Source: a virus
IMG/VR virus record: IMGVR_UViG_3300021364_001838
Location: 1 to 40,108 of that record
DNA length: 40,108 nucleotides
Strand: one strand, 5' to 3'
Under the pieces are notes generated by a model, which was given only the letters and a program-made list of their open reading frames with translations, was not told where the DNA came from and made no database searches. A program made the translations under genes and the position numbers. Position 1 is the stretch's first letter. Each line of letters begins with the position of its first letter. Shown here in pieces: positions 1 through 5,982 of this stretch.

Positions 1-2
1 AT

Positions 3-893
3 CAGGATAGGTATTATCTTGATATTACGGACAATAATTATCAAAAGTATGCTGATTATTGTTATGAAGTTCAGCAAGAGTGTATGAATCAAGTAATTGA
101 TTTGGTTAGAAAATACACTAGGAAAACTGGTGTCAAGAAAGTTTGTTTGAGTGGTGGATATGCAATGAACATTGTAACTAATTATGAGTTGACTCAAGAG
201 TTCCCAGAAGTTGAATTCTTTTTTGAACCTCTTTGTAATGATGGTGGCATATCTGTAGGTGCTGCCATGTACATTTACAGAACGATATCAAAAGATAAAA
301 CAATACATCCCATTGAGACAACTTCTTATCATGGAGTAGATCATGATATAACATCGTATAAAGGTGTCACAGTGGATACTAAGGGGGTAGTTGATCTACT
401 ATGCCAAAACAAGTCTGTAGCGGTCTTCTACGGGCAGGCAGAGGCAGGTGAGAGAGCTCTTGGTAACAGATCTATATTGTTCAATCCTTTGAATCCTGAT
501 GCTAGAGATATAGTTAACCAAATAAAGAAGAGAGAATGGTATAGACCCTTTGCTGCCATGGTCTTAGAGGAAGATGCTCATTTGTATTTTGAGAATGCTA
601 TGCCCAGCAGATTTATGACACTTTCATTTCCTGTAAAGTCTGATATAATCCCTGGTGTAACTCATGTGGATGGAACCTGTAGGGTTCAAACCGTTGCATC
701 TGGTCACATGTATGATATCCTAAGGGAGTTCAAAAACTTGACAGGTCATGGTATCCTATTGAACACCAGTTTTAATCTTGCTGGTCAACCACTCGTTGAA
801 ACAGCAGAAGAAGCACTCAAAACTTTAAACGAATCTACTTTAGATTACGTTTGGTTTTATGAAACCAAGCAGTTGTTTAAATCCACTTTTTGA
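3..893 (+). CDS. Carbamoyltransferase, NodU/CmcH family (5' end outside window)
   Basis: This is the C-terminal part of a carbamoyltransferase, an enzyme that makes carbamoyl-adenylate and passes the carbamoyl group to a hydroxyl, often on a sugar. The frame is open from the window edge, so the ATG at 84 is internal. The end of the Kae1-like domain is visible (VCLSGGYAMN, then NDGGISVGAAMY). It is followed by the YrdC-like C-terminal domain with AGERALGNRSIL, EWYRPFAAMV, THVDGTCRVQTV and a closing LLNTSFN segment. Family members are about 550-600 residues, so roughly half is missing upstream. A second, shorter family member lies at 6869-8002. The family is confident; the substrate is unknown, though cell-surface glycan modification is plausible. 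Confidence 0.88.
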   Translation, partial: QDRYYLDITDNNYQKYADYCYEVQQECMNQVIDLVRKYTRKTGVKKVCLSGGYAMNIVTNYELTQEFPEVEFFFEPLCNDGGISVGAAMYIYRTISKDKTIHPIETTSYHGVDHDITSYKGVTVDTKGVVDLLCQNKSVAVFYGQAEAGERALGNRSILFNPLNPDARDIVNQIKKREWYRPFAAMVLEEDAHLYFENAMPSRFMTLSFPVKSDIIPGVTHVDGTCRVQTVASGHMYDILREFKNLTGHGILLNTSFNLAGQPLVETAEEALKTLNESTLDYVWFYETKQLFKSTF

Positions 894-907
894 TATATAA
901 TTTTAAA

Positions 908-1285
908 ATGGTGTCTGCACTAATGGAAGAGGACATTGACTTTGCACTCTACTATGATGTTGAGAAAGCAATTGACTATGCCTTTGAAGGTAAATTTGTA
1001 CTTAAACTGTACGACTATCTAAAAATATGTAATGCAAAGCGCCGCCATGCTGACGAGTTTATTGAAAGCACGACGGCAGCAGAGATCAACTTGTTGATTT
1101 TGGACCTTGAAGAATATCTTCAAGGTGGTCAAGACGATACTCATAAGCAATTGCGAGAAGGGTATGGTCACATTCCAAAACCACAAGCAAGAAAAATAAA
1201 AGAATATCTCTATGGTATTCTTGAAGATGCCTGGAGATACAGCAATGACAAAAAACCAGGAAGACGAAAGAAGTCAACTAAATAA
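908..1285 (+). CDS. Conserved cyanophage hypothetical protein
   Basis: The product is about 125 residues, soluble, rich in Glu, Asp and Tyr, with a very basic tail (KKPGRRKKSTK). I see no recognised domain; it is probably helical. The frame opens at a TTG at 890 inside the end of the carbamoyltransferase gene, but the first ATG, at 908, gives a natural start (MVSALMEEDIDF). Neither start has a convincing Shine-Dalgarno sequence. The next gene starts inside its 3' end, as is usual in this block of small co-directional genes. Confidence 0.6.
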   Translation: MVSALMEEDIDFALYYDVEKAIDYAFEGKFVLKLYDYLKICNAKRRHADEFIESTTAAEINLLILDLEEYLQGGQDDTHKQLREGYGHIPKPQARKIKEYLYGILEDAWRYSNDKKPGRRKKSTK

Positions 1286-1463
1286 ATCAGAAGAATCTCC
1301 AGATATTAATCGGGGATTTGAGTTAATGTTGCGACACCGCAGCAGGAGGGAGAAACCAAAACCTAAAACATTTGGCATAATGTTTGGGAAGGTCATCTCT
1401 CTCCTAAATCGAGAGATACACTTCCATTTTGAATTAAAACTTGGTATTCTTAAAAAGAGGTAA
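1245..1463 (+). CDS. Small hypothetical protein, 72 aa
   Basis: The protein is basic, starts MTKNQEDERSQL and has a positively charged middle (RHRSRREKPKPK). I chose the ATG at 1245 over the one at 1212 because the longer version would run deeper inside the preceding gene. It overlaps that gene by about 40 bases. No domain is recognised. Its position in an unbroken same-strand series of small cyanophage genes supports it, but as a short overlapping ORF it is less certain than its neighbours. Confidence 0.45.
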   Translation: MTKNQEDERSQLNKSEESPDINRGFELMLRHRSRREKPKPKTFGIMFGKVISLLNREIHFHFELKLGILKKR

Positions 1464-1479
1464 TCTCGGGAGCAGTCCG

Positions 1480-1698
1480 ATGTTAGCAATTACACTTACA
1501 TTCTCCGCATTATTTTCCATAATGATGCTCATTGTGGGCGGAGTGGTTGGTTGGATGGCGAAAGAACATGTACTAATGTCTTCACCAGTCTATACACATC
1601 CCGAAATGTTTGACGAAAATGGGAACATTCTTCCCGATGAAATTTTAGCAGTACGATTTGAAAATGGCTATGACGACTACGAAGAAGAAGACGACTAA
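1480..1698 (+). CDS. Small single-pass membrane protein, acidic tail
   Basis: The 72-residue protein has a strong hydrophobic helix at about residues 2-25 (LAITLTFSALFSIMMLIVGG), then a soluble part ending in a very acidic tail (YDDYEEEDD). The frame opens earlier at a TTG (1441), but starting at the ATG puts the membrane helix at the N terminus. The helix probably anchors the protein in the host inner membrane with the acidic part on one side. The type is common in cyanomyoviruses; the function is unknown. Its last codons overlap the next gene. Confidence 0.6.
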   Translation: MLAITLTFSALFSIMMLIVGGVVGWMAKEHVLMSSPVYTHPEMFDENGNILPDEILAVRFENGYDDYEEEDD

Positions 1699-2230
1699 AC
1701 CTATTCCTGAATTGCAACCAAACCCCTTCATGCATGAGATCCTTGATCTGGTTCATGGACAGAGGACAGTTGCTAAGAAGGCGGAGGTGTTGCAAAAATA
1801 CAGGACTGAAGGTCTGGTCGCACTTCTGATTTGGAATTTTGATGACACTGCTGTGTCTGCTCTTCCTGAGGGTGATGTACCTTACTCTCGTGCAGAGGAG
1901 CAGACTGCACAAAATGAGTCCCTGTCTGCTTCGATTGAGAAGTTGAATAAGGTTGACGGTCTGTCTAAAATGGATGAAGTTGTTCGTAAGAGGGCAACTT
2001 CTATTCGTAAAGAATGGCAGAACTTCTACAATTATTTGCAAGGAGGCAACCCATCTCTTACTAGTCTCCGTAGAGAGACAATGTTCATTCAAATGCTTGA
2101 AGGACTTCATCCTAGGGAAGCCGAGATCATGGTTTTGGTTAAGGATAAGAAGTTGCAGACTAGGTACAAAATTACTAAGTCTGCCATCGCTGAGGCATAT
2201 CCAGATATCCAGTGGGGAGGTCGTAGTTGA
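1670..2230 (+). CDS. Conserved cyanophage protein (possibly DUF6433 family)
   Basis: The protein has about 186 residues. It has a Lys/Thr-rich N terminus, an aromatic segment (GLVALLIWNFDDT), and a C-terminal half with RRETMFIQMLEGLHPREAE followed by VLVKDKKLQTRYKIT. That second half reads like a compact DNA- or protein-binding helical domain. From memory it resembles a cyanophage family of unknown function often placed near replication genes; the DUF6433 name is tentative. An in-frame ATG at 1664 and a TTG at 1658 are alternative starts. The gene overlaps the previous one by 29 bases and abuts the next. Confidence 0.65.
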   Translation: MTTTKKKTTKPIPELQPNPFMHEILDLVHGQRTVAKKAEVLQKYRTEGLVALLIWNFDDTAVSALPEGDVPYSRAEEQTAQNESLSASIEKLNKVDGLSKMDEVVRKRATSIRKEWQNFYNYLQGGNPSLTSLRRETMFIQMLEGLHPREAEIMVLVKDKKLQTRYKITKSAIAEAYPDIQWGGRS

Positions 2231-2481
2231 GTAATAAAATCAGAATACTTCATGAGGATTGTGATCCAGAGTCAGTTGATAATAAGTCATTGCCTTGCAC
2301 TGCTTACTTTGTAACTTATGTAAAGAGTGGTCGTAAGTGTTATGATTTGGTTATGGCTGGCAAAAAAGTAGATATCTTTGATCATTACTGGGACATGTAT
2401 AGACATGATCTTATTGAGTTTAAACAATCCTCTGGTACAGCAAATCCAAAGTTATATAATCCACCTAAAGGTAAGAAATAA
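2227..2481 (+). CDS. Conserved hypothetical protein, TTG start
   Basis: The 84-residue protein starts at TTG 2227, overlapping the TGA of the previous gene. A good Shine-Dalgarno (GGGGAGG, about 2214-2220) sits at the right distance, and there is no ATG before residue 43, so the TTG start is well supported. The sequence CTAYFVTYVKSGRKCYDLV followed by FDHYWDMYRHD suggests a small beta-rich fold. No function is recognised. It ends with TAATG shared with the next gene, so the two are probably translationally coupled. Confidence 0.6.
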   Translation: MSNKIRILHEDCDPESVDNKSLPCTAYFVTYVKSGRKCYDLVMAGKKVDIFDHYWDMYRHDLIEFKQSSGTANPKLYNPPKGKK

Positions 2482-2696
2482 TGTCTAATGGATTTGGTGC
2501 AGGAGACGGTAAAGCAAAAGTCTTCGTACAAAAAGAAGAAGTAGAAAAACTGATCAAAGAATATAAAAAGATCAAAAAGTATATGAAGTCTCCCCTCTAT
2601 GAGATTAAAAATCTGGATGGGAGTGAAACACTTGTCAATAATCTCTTAAAAGAATACGGAGAGGACAATGATTCACAAATTGATAACAATGCTTGA
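2481..2696 (+). CDS. Small charged hypothetical protein, 71 aa
   Basis: The start codon shares its A with the preceding stop (TAATG), implying coupled translation. The product is highly charged, with a helical, possibly coiled-coil middle (KEEVEKLIKEYKKIKKYMK) and an acidic end. No domain is recognised. The next, membrane microprotein starts inside its 3' end. Confidence 0.55.
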   Translation: MSNGFGAGDGKAKVFVQKEEVEKLIKEYKKIKKYMKSPLYEIKNLDGSETLVNNLLKEYGEDNDSQIDNNA

Positions 2697-2799
2697 TCCT
2701 GCTTTAGTTGGATCAATTCTGGGAACCTTACTTTTGGTTCCCTTTGGTTATTTCATATATGATGTGAAGAAGAACCCTGACAAATATAAAGAACACTAG
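2668..2799 (+). CDS. Membrane microprotein, 43 aa
   Basis: The ORF starts at ATG 2668 behind GGAGAGG (2658-2664) and encodes MIHKLITMLDP followed by one hydrophobic helix (VGSILGTLLLVPFGYFIY) and a charged tail (DVKKNPDKYKEH). An internal ATG at 2689 would give 36 residues. The single-pass plan with a short cytosolic Lys-rich tail resembles small photosystem-type or holin-like phage peptides, but no family is recognised. It overlaps the previous gene by 29 bases. Confidence 0.5.
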   Translation: MIHKLITMLDPALVGSILGTLLLVPFGYFIYDVKKNPDKYKEH

Positions 2800-2828
2800 T
2801 TGACAAATTGTCAGGACTCTATTAAACT
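2800..2828 (+). promoter_or_regulatory. Candidate sigma70-type promoter
   Basis: A perfect TTGACA (2800-2805) lies 17 bases before a weak -10 (TAAACT, 2823-2828). The -35 box overlaps the stop codon of the preceding microprotein gene. It would start transcription just upstream of the gene at 2851. The poor -10 keeps confidence moderate. Confidence 0.4.
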
Positions 2829-2850
2829 ATCAATATGAATACGTTTTATT

Positions 2851-3048
2851 ATGTCAAACTATAGACCCTATTCTCCTGAGTGGAATAGGAAACGATACTT
2901 GACTGAAGCAATTCAGACTTACTTCAATGATGACGTTGACGTTGAAGTCATTGTTGATGATATTAACTGTGCTCTGGAAGAGCAGAGAGACTATTATCTC
3001 GGTCGTGCCGAGAAGTTAGGCGCTGTTATTGCAGGTCTCAATAAATAA
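2851..3048 (+). CDS. Conserved cyanophage hypothetical protein, 65 aa
   Basis: The protein starts MSNYRPYSPEWNRKRYL and is acidic, with the segment NDDVDVEVIVDDINCALEEQ followed by a predicted helix to the C terminus. No domain is recognised. It is the first gene after the candidate promoter at 2800-2828. Its end carries an ATAAATA sequence that may serve as a late promoter for the next gene. Confidence 0.6.
   Translation: MSNYRPYSPEWNRKRYLTEAIQTYFNDDVDVEVIVDDINCALEEQRDYYLGRAEKLGAVIAGLNK
3041..3047 (+). promoter_or_regulatory. Late-promoter-like box ATAAATA
   Basis: ATAAATA matches the T4-type late promoter core read by a gp55/gp33 polymerase. It lies 21 bases before the ATG at 3069 and overlaps the stop codon of the previous gene. 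A short AT-rich box occurs by chance fairly often, so this rests on position. Confidence 0.35.
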
Positions 3049-3068
3049 AATTAAAGGTATAGATCACC

Positions 3069-3383
3069 ATGCTATCAACTCAGTATCGTCTTCGCTTAGA
3101 AGGCATCTGCAGAAAGATCTCTAATAAGGAAGAAGTAGAACTAAGTGATATGATTTGGGCAGAGAAATTATCCAAGTCTTACACAACAGCAAGAGAATGG
3201 CTAAACAAAGCACGTCGTCAAGCTGCCAATGATATTCAAGAGGGTAGCATGGATGATTTTATGAATAAGATGGGACTAGGAGACCCCGACCCATCTAATT
3301 ATAAAACGGGGTTTGAATCTGCAGATGAAATTGTAGATTGGTTCAAGCAAGATAAACCTGACGACTGGAGACAGCGTGACTAG
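3069..3383 (+). CDS. Conserved cyanophage hypothetical protein, 104 aa
   Basis: The N-terminal half is helical (STQYRLRLEGICRKISNKEE, then WAEKLSKSYTTAREWLNKAR). The C-terminal half is acidic (GLGDPDPSNYKTGFESADEI, then DWFKQDKPDDW). There is no known domain. The predicted helices could form a small nucleic-acid or protein adaptor, but this is only a guess. It overlaps the next gene by 8 bases. Confidence 0.6.
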   Translation: MLSTQYRLRLEGICRKISNKEEVELSDMIWAEKLSKSYTTAREWLNKARRQAANDIQEGSMDDFMNKMGLGDPDPSNYKTGFESADEIVDWFKQDKPDDWRQRD

Positions 3384-3705
3384 GTATAGCGTCATTCATA
3401 AAGACGGATCTGAAACACCTTACATTTGGTGTGATAAAACAAAACAAATGGTAGTTGCGAAGATTAAAATGCAAGCATTAGTTTATGGTAACGGTAGCCA
3501 AGAATCAGAAAGAGCAAAGATGGTTCTTGAGGCTTGTGGTCAGGACGTAAGAGAATTTATGCTTGGTGTTGACTTTAGTGATAGACAGTTCCGTGCTGAG
3601 TTTGGTAGTGAAGCAGAGTACCCTCAAGTTGCCATTGGATTGAATCATCGTGGTACTTTGAAGGAGACTCTTAAATACATGAGTGAGCAGGGAATGTTCT
3701 TGTGA
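3376..3705 (+). CDS. Glutaredoxin/thioredoxin-fold protein lacking CxxC
   Basis: The 109-residue protein starts at GTG 3376 with GGAG 9 bases upstream. From residue about 32 it follows the glutaredoxin plan: a strand ALVYGNG, a helix ERAKMVLEAC, a middle RQFRAEFGSEAEYPQVAIG with the cis-Pro position (YPQVAIG), and a final helix TLKETLKYMSEQGMFL. Where glutaredoxins have CPYC this one has GSQES, so it should not do thiol-disulfide exchange by the usual route. It may instead act as a binding module. It overlaps both neighbours by a few bases (GTGA junction downstream). The fold is moderately confident; the function is unknown. Confidence 0.55.
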   Translation: MTRYSVIHKDGSETPYIWCDKTKQMVVAKIKMQALVYGNGSQESERAKMVLEACGQDVREFMLGVDFSDRQFRAEFGSEAEYPQVAIGLNHRGTLKETLKYMSEQGMFL

Positions 3706-4202
3706 GGGTCAATACGATTATCGTCGATGACTTCTTAGACAATCCAGATGCAGTTAGGGAGTCAGCTTTACAAATTGAATTTAAAACTTCAGGAACTTTC
3801 CCTGGTCATCGATCAGATGCTGCTGATAAAGACTATCAGAACATGATTGGTGACAAGATAGATTTGATTCTAGGTACTCAAGAGTATGGTCCTATTCAGT
3901 TCAGAAATAACATGGATTGTTTTAGGTTTCAGTTGTGTTTAGAGGGGGAGAAGACCTGGATTCATAAAGATAAGAGTGAATGGGCAGGGGTACTATACCT
4001 GACACCTAATGCACCTATAGATTCTGGAACAGGAATATTTGATAAGGACGAAAATTTAATTACCATGATTGGTAATGTTTATAATCGTCTTGTCCTTTAT
4101 AGGGGTGATTTGCTTCATAGAAGTATTGTTCCTGGGTTTGGAGATAGTATTGAAAATGGTAGATTGACCCAGGTATTTTTCTTTGACTGGGAAGAAGCGT
4201 AA
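3702..4202 (+). CDS. 2OG-Fe(II) oxygenase-like protein (DUF6445-like)
   Basis: The protein has 166 residues and starts with GTG 3702, which overlaps the previous TGA. It has a double-stranded beta-helix pattern with an HxD pair (WIHKDKSEWAGVLYLTP) and a distal His followed by Arg (LLHRSIVPGF, then NGRLTQVFFF). These fit the iron and 2-oxoglutarate ligands of the 2OG-Fe(II) superfamily, closest by eye to DUF6445. Such genes are common in cyanophages and may hydroxylate proteins, bases or sugars; the substrate is unknown. It closes the first run of small genes. Confidence 0.6.
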   Translation: MRVNTIIVDDFLDNPDAVRESALQIEFKTSGTFPGHRSDAADKDYQNMIGDKIDLILGTQEYGPIQFRNNMDCFRFQLCLEGEKTWIHKDKSEWAGVLYLTPNAPIDSGTGIFDKDENLITMIGNVYNRLVLYRGDLLHRSIVPGFGDSIENGRLTQVFFFDWEEA

Positions 4203-4216
4203 AGAATTATAAAAAT

Positions 4217-4232
4217 GGTATAGCGTTATACC
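4217..4232 (+). repeat. Small perfect inverted repeat upstream of promoter
   Basis: GGTATA and TATACC flank a 4-base loop GCGT. The hairpin sits just downstream of the 2OG-like gene and 8 bases upstream of the -35 box at 4240. It could be an operator half-site pair or an RNA 3'-end hairpin, but it lacks the T-run of a terminator. Confidence 0.35.
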
Positions 4233-4239
4233 GAATAAG

Positions 4240-4268
4240 TTGCATACATAGTAACGTCAGTGTATAAT
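4240..4268 (+). promoter_or_regulatory. Sigma70-type promoter for microprotein cassette
   Basis: TTGCAT (4240-4245), a 17-base spacer and a perfect TATAAT (4263-4268) lie in the only sizeable gap of the left region and 18 bases before the ATG at 4286. This is a good host-polymerase promoter and suggests that the small-gene cassette is expressed early. Confidence 0.6.
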
Positions 4269-4285
4269 GACAGTACGTTCATCTT

Positions 4286-4513
4286 ATGCCTCTTCTAATG
4301 CTGCTCATGGCATTCAGTACACAAGAGGTTACCAGTGACTATCTTGTCAGTGGTGCCTACGACTGGATGATGACCTGCGAGCAATCTCAAGAAGCAATCA
4401 CGAATCTATATAAAGATGAGTATTATTCTCGTCCTGAAAATGTAGGTATTCGTGAGAGCATGAAGAGAAAGTTCTTACGTCATACACCTTATGAGTGTGC
4501 GGTCGAGATATAA
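4286..4513 (+). CDS. Small protein with hydrophobic N terminus and two Cys
   Basis: The 75-residue protein begins with a short hydrophobic stretch (MPLLMLLMAFS). The rest is soluble and has Cys in MTCEQS and in YECAVEI near the end. The plan, a hydrophobic start plus two spaced cysteines, is shared with the next gene (4549), so the two may be divergent relatives that are exported or membrane-attached. There is no Shine-Dalgarno; instead CGTTCATC lies directly before the ATG, as it also does before the next gene. In-frame ATGs at 4298 and 4307 are alternatives. Confidence 0.5.
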   Translation: MPLLMLLMAFSTQEVTSDYLVSGAYDWMMTCEQSQEAITNLYKDEYYSRPENVGIRESMKRKFLRHTPYECAVEI

Positions 4514-4548
4514 GACGCAAGTAAGTCGCGGAACGGAGCGTTCATCCC

Positions 4549-4713
4549 ATGATTGAGTTACTGCTTTATGCAAGTATAACGTGCCAGGATGCTGATTCTC
4601 TCATGTTGAGAATCACAAAAAATAAATCAGAACTACCACCAGAAGTGGTGATAGAGCTGGTAGAGACCGTAAAGGAATCTGTACCTGAATGTTATTGGGA
4701 CGCAAACGACTGA
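4549..4713 (+). CDS. Small protein with hydrophobic N terminus and two Cys, 54 aa
   Basis: The product starts MIELLLYASITCQDADSLML and ends VKESVPECYWDAND. It has a short hydrophobic N terminus and two Cys with a helical, charged middle, like the preceding gene. The leader GGAACGGAGCGTTCATCCC lies just before the ATG with no purine-rich ribosome site. This type of short gene is familiar in cyanophage clusters, but its function is not known to me. Confidence 0.5.
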   Translation: MIELLLYASITCQDADSLMLRITKNKSELPPEVVIELVETVKESVPECYWDAND

Positions 4714-4758
4714 AGGAACGGGAGATTAAATTCACCCTAGTATTTCAGGTAACGACAA

Positions 4759-4926
4759 ATGAACACACTTAACCTCATCAAAAAGCAAATCGAAAAGCAG
4801 GCTCGCCTGCATGATGCACAGATCTCTCACACCGCTTATCGCGGAGTGATTTTTGATCGTCGCTGCGAAGAGCGTGATGAAGTTCACGGAGCATTCTGCT
4901 ACCGTGGTCACACCTACATCAAGTGA
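4759..4926 (+). CDS. DUF4278-like YRG-motif microprotein, 55 aa
   Basis: It encodes MNTLNLIKKQIEKQ, then TAYRGVIFDRRC and a final CYRGHTYIK. The two YRG motifs about 30 residues apart match the cyanobacterial DUF4278 pattern (YRGV near the start, YRG-x-x-Y at the end). The function of that domain is not established. Codon use here is more GC-rich than in the neighbours (CTCGCCTGC, CGTCGCTGC), which hints at acquisition from a cyanobacterial host. The leader has GGTAACGACAA before the ATG. Confidence 0.6.
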   Translation: MNTLNLIKKQIEKQARLHDAQISHTAYRGVIFDRRCEERDEVHGAFCYRGHTYIK

Positions 4927-4933
4927 GGAAGAT

Positions 4934-5032
4934 ATGCTTGCATTAAAAGTTGCGGGATTCGGTTCCCTTTTTAGCGCAGCATTTATTCTCCTATTGTATG
5001 GTGAACTACTGCTCCTCAATAAAATAGATTGA
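4934..5032 (+). CDS. Membrane microprotein, 32 aa
   Basis: The ORF starts 7 bases after the previous stop, with GAGGAAG as ribosome site. It encodes MLALKVAGFGSLFSAAFI followed by LLLYGELLLLNKID, a single hydrophobic helix and almost nothing else. The good ribosome site and its place in the cassette support it; its shortness limits confidence. The size and composition resemble small photosystem or holin-like subunits, but no family is recognised. Confidence 0.45.
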   Translation: MLALKVAGFGSLFSAAFILLLYGELLLLNKID

Positions 5033-5042
5033 GGAGATAAGA

Positions 5043-5186
5043 ATGCTGAAGGTCAGATTTTTTTATGACCTTCCAGCATTTGATCCTAAGAAGCACGATC
5101 CAGATAGAACTTTTGCGTTCTTAACTTATCGTGGTGTACATTATGCCAAATGGGTTGATTTAAAATCCATGGGCACACCAAGCTAA
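5043..5186 (+). CDS. YRG-motif microprotein, 47 aa
   Basis: GAGGAG precedes the ATG at 5043. The product, MLKVRFFYDLPAFDPKKHD through FAFLTYRGVHYAKWVDLK, has one YRGVHY motif like the DUF4278-like gene two positions upstream, so it may be a half-length relative. It is the last gene before the terminator at 5198-5225. Confidence 0.5.
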   Translation: MLKVRFFYDLPAFDPKKHDPDRTFAFLTYRGVHYAKWVDLKSMGTPS

Positions 5187-5197
5187 GATCAAATAAA

Positions 5198-5225
5198 GGG
5201 GGGGGGTTGCTACCCCTCTTTTTTT
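5198..5225 (+). terminator. Rho-independent terminator with G9 tract
   Basis: Nine G (5198-5206), loop TTGCTA, CCCC (5213-5216), then TC and seven T. A G-C stem followed by a T-run is a standard intrinsic terminator closing the microprotein cassette. The extra Gs allow several stem registers. Confidence 0.7.
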
Positions 5226-5235
5226 GTACTATAAT
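5207..5235 (+). promoter_or_regulatory. Promoter overlapping the terminator
   Basis: TTGCTA (5207-5212), which is the loop of the terminator hairpin, lies exactly 17 bases before a perfect TATAAT (5230-5235). It would start transcription about 17 bases before the gene at 5259. Termination and re-initiation are thus packed into 38 bases. Confidence 0.5.
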
Positions 5236-5258
5236 GTTTAAGTGTATCTAAATTGTAG

Positions 5259-5429
5259 ATGGAAAGAGAGAAGCTAAAGATACTCTTGGGTAAATTGAGG
5301 GGACTATTAGAAGAGATTGAGTCTGAAGTTTATTCTGATGTTGATTCATATACAGAAGGATTTTCCTCTCTCCCAGTAGAGGGGGACTATGATGAAATTT
5401 ACAACGATGATGATGGGTACTGCGACTAA
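5259..5429 (+). CDS. Acidic small protein, 56 aa
   Basis: The protein starts MEREKLKILLGKLRGLLEEI, a helix, and continues into a very acidic region rich in Tyr, Asp and Glu (VEGDYDEIYNDDDGYCD). It is the first gene behind the promoter at 5207-5235. Its last 41 bases overlap the start of the next gene in another frame, and they provide that gene's ribosome site (AGAGGGGGAC). No domain is recognised. Confidence 0.5.
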   Translation: MEREKLKILLGKLRGLLEEIESEVYSDVDSYTEGFSSLPVEGDYDEIYNDDDGYCD

Positions 5430-5982
5430 TTGGTATCATAGATACCTTAACCTTCCCTTTACTATAGGTCCTCTTGACATGTTCAAAGAGGAGGGGAACC
5501 AGATTAAGCACTTTTATATCAACGACTACCCATTTTATCCAGTAGAAGAATGGTTCAATGATCTTGGACTTATCCTGGCATTGAAGGAAGTTTTTTACAC
5601 TCCACCACATTCAAAGATTCCTATTCATACAGATCATGGTGGATATACCCATCATGCAAAGATCAATATCACTTGGGGTCCTGAGGAAGGCGTGATACAA
5701 TGGTGGAAGTCTGATAAGACTTTTAGAAAAAAGATGCTTGGTTATGGCAATGCAACTTCGGAATTCCATGACAATCTATGGGCAAATGAAGAGGATTGCG
5801 ACTTCTTATACGAGGCAAACACAAACAAACCAAGTCTAGTAAACATCGGTATGCTTCATGGGACTAACAATCCTACAGATCGCGGACGATGGACTCTCTG
5901 TCTTGTCCCACAGAATCAAAGAGGACAATTTATTCACTGGAATACTGCACTAGAAATTTTTAATGATTATTTGGAGGTCTAA
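5389..5982 (+). CDS. 2OG-Fe(II) oxygenase-like protein
   Basis: The protein has up to 197 residues. It contains an HxD metal pair (SKIPIHTDHGGYTHHAKINI), an aromatic strand (EGVIQWWKS) and a distal His with a following Arg (NIGMLHGTNNPTDRGRWTLC). This is the jelly-roll arrangement of iron/2-oxoglutarate hydroxylases. A strong AGAGGGGG precedes ATG 5389; further ATGs at 5392, 5407, 5410 and 5413 leave the exact start open. It sits 1 base from thyX, so the two are likely co-transcribed. The substrate is unknown. Confidence 0.55.
   Translation: MMKFTTMMMGTATNWYHRYLNLPFTIGPLDMFKEEGNQIKHFYINDYPFYPVEEWFNDLGLILALKEVFYTPPHSKIPIHTDHGGYTHHAKINITWGPEEGVIQWWKSDKTFRKKMLGYGNATSEFHDNLWANEEDCDFLYEANTNKPSLVNIGMLHGTNNPTDRGRWTLCLVPQNQRGQFIHWNTALEIFNDYLEV

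Noticed and set aside
890-907. TTG start at 890 for the second gene
   Set aside because: It would overlap the carbamoyltransferase stop without a ribosome site; the ATG at 908 is simpler.
1529-2110. A 193-residue minus-strand open frame
   Set aside because: It is antisense to the conserved gene at 1670-2230 and has shadow-type composition with no start signals.
5198-5206. G9 tract as a phase-variable coding switch
   Set aside because: It is intergenic, after a stop codon and within a terminator, so length changes would not switch a reading frame.
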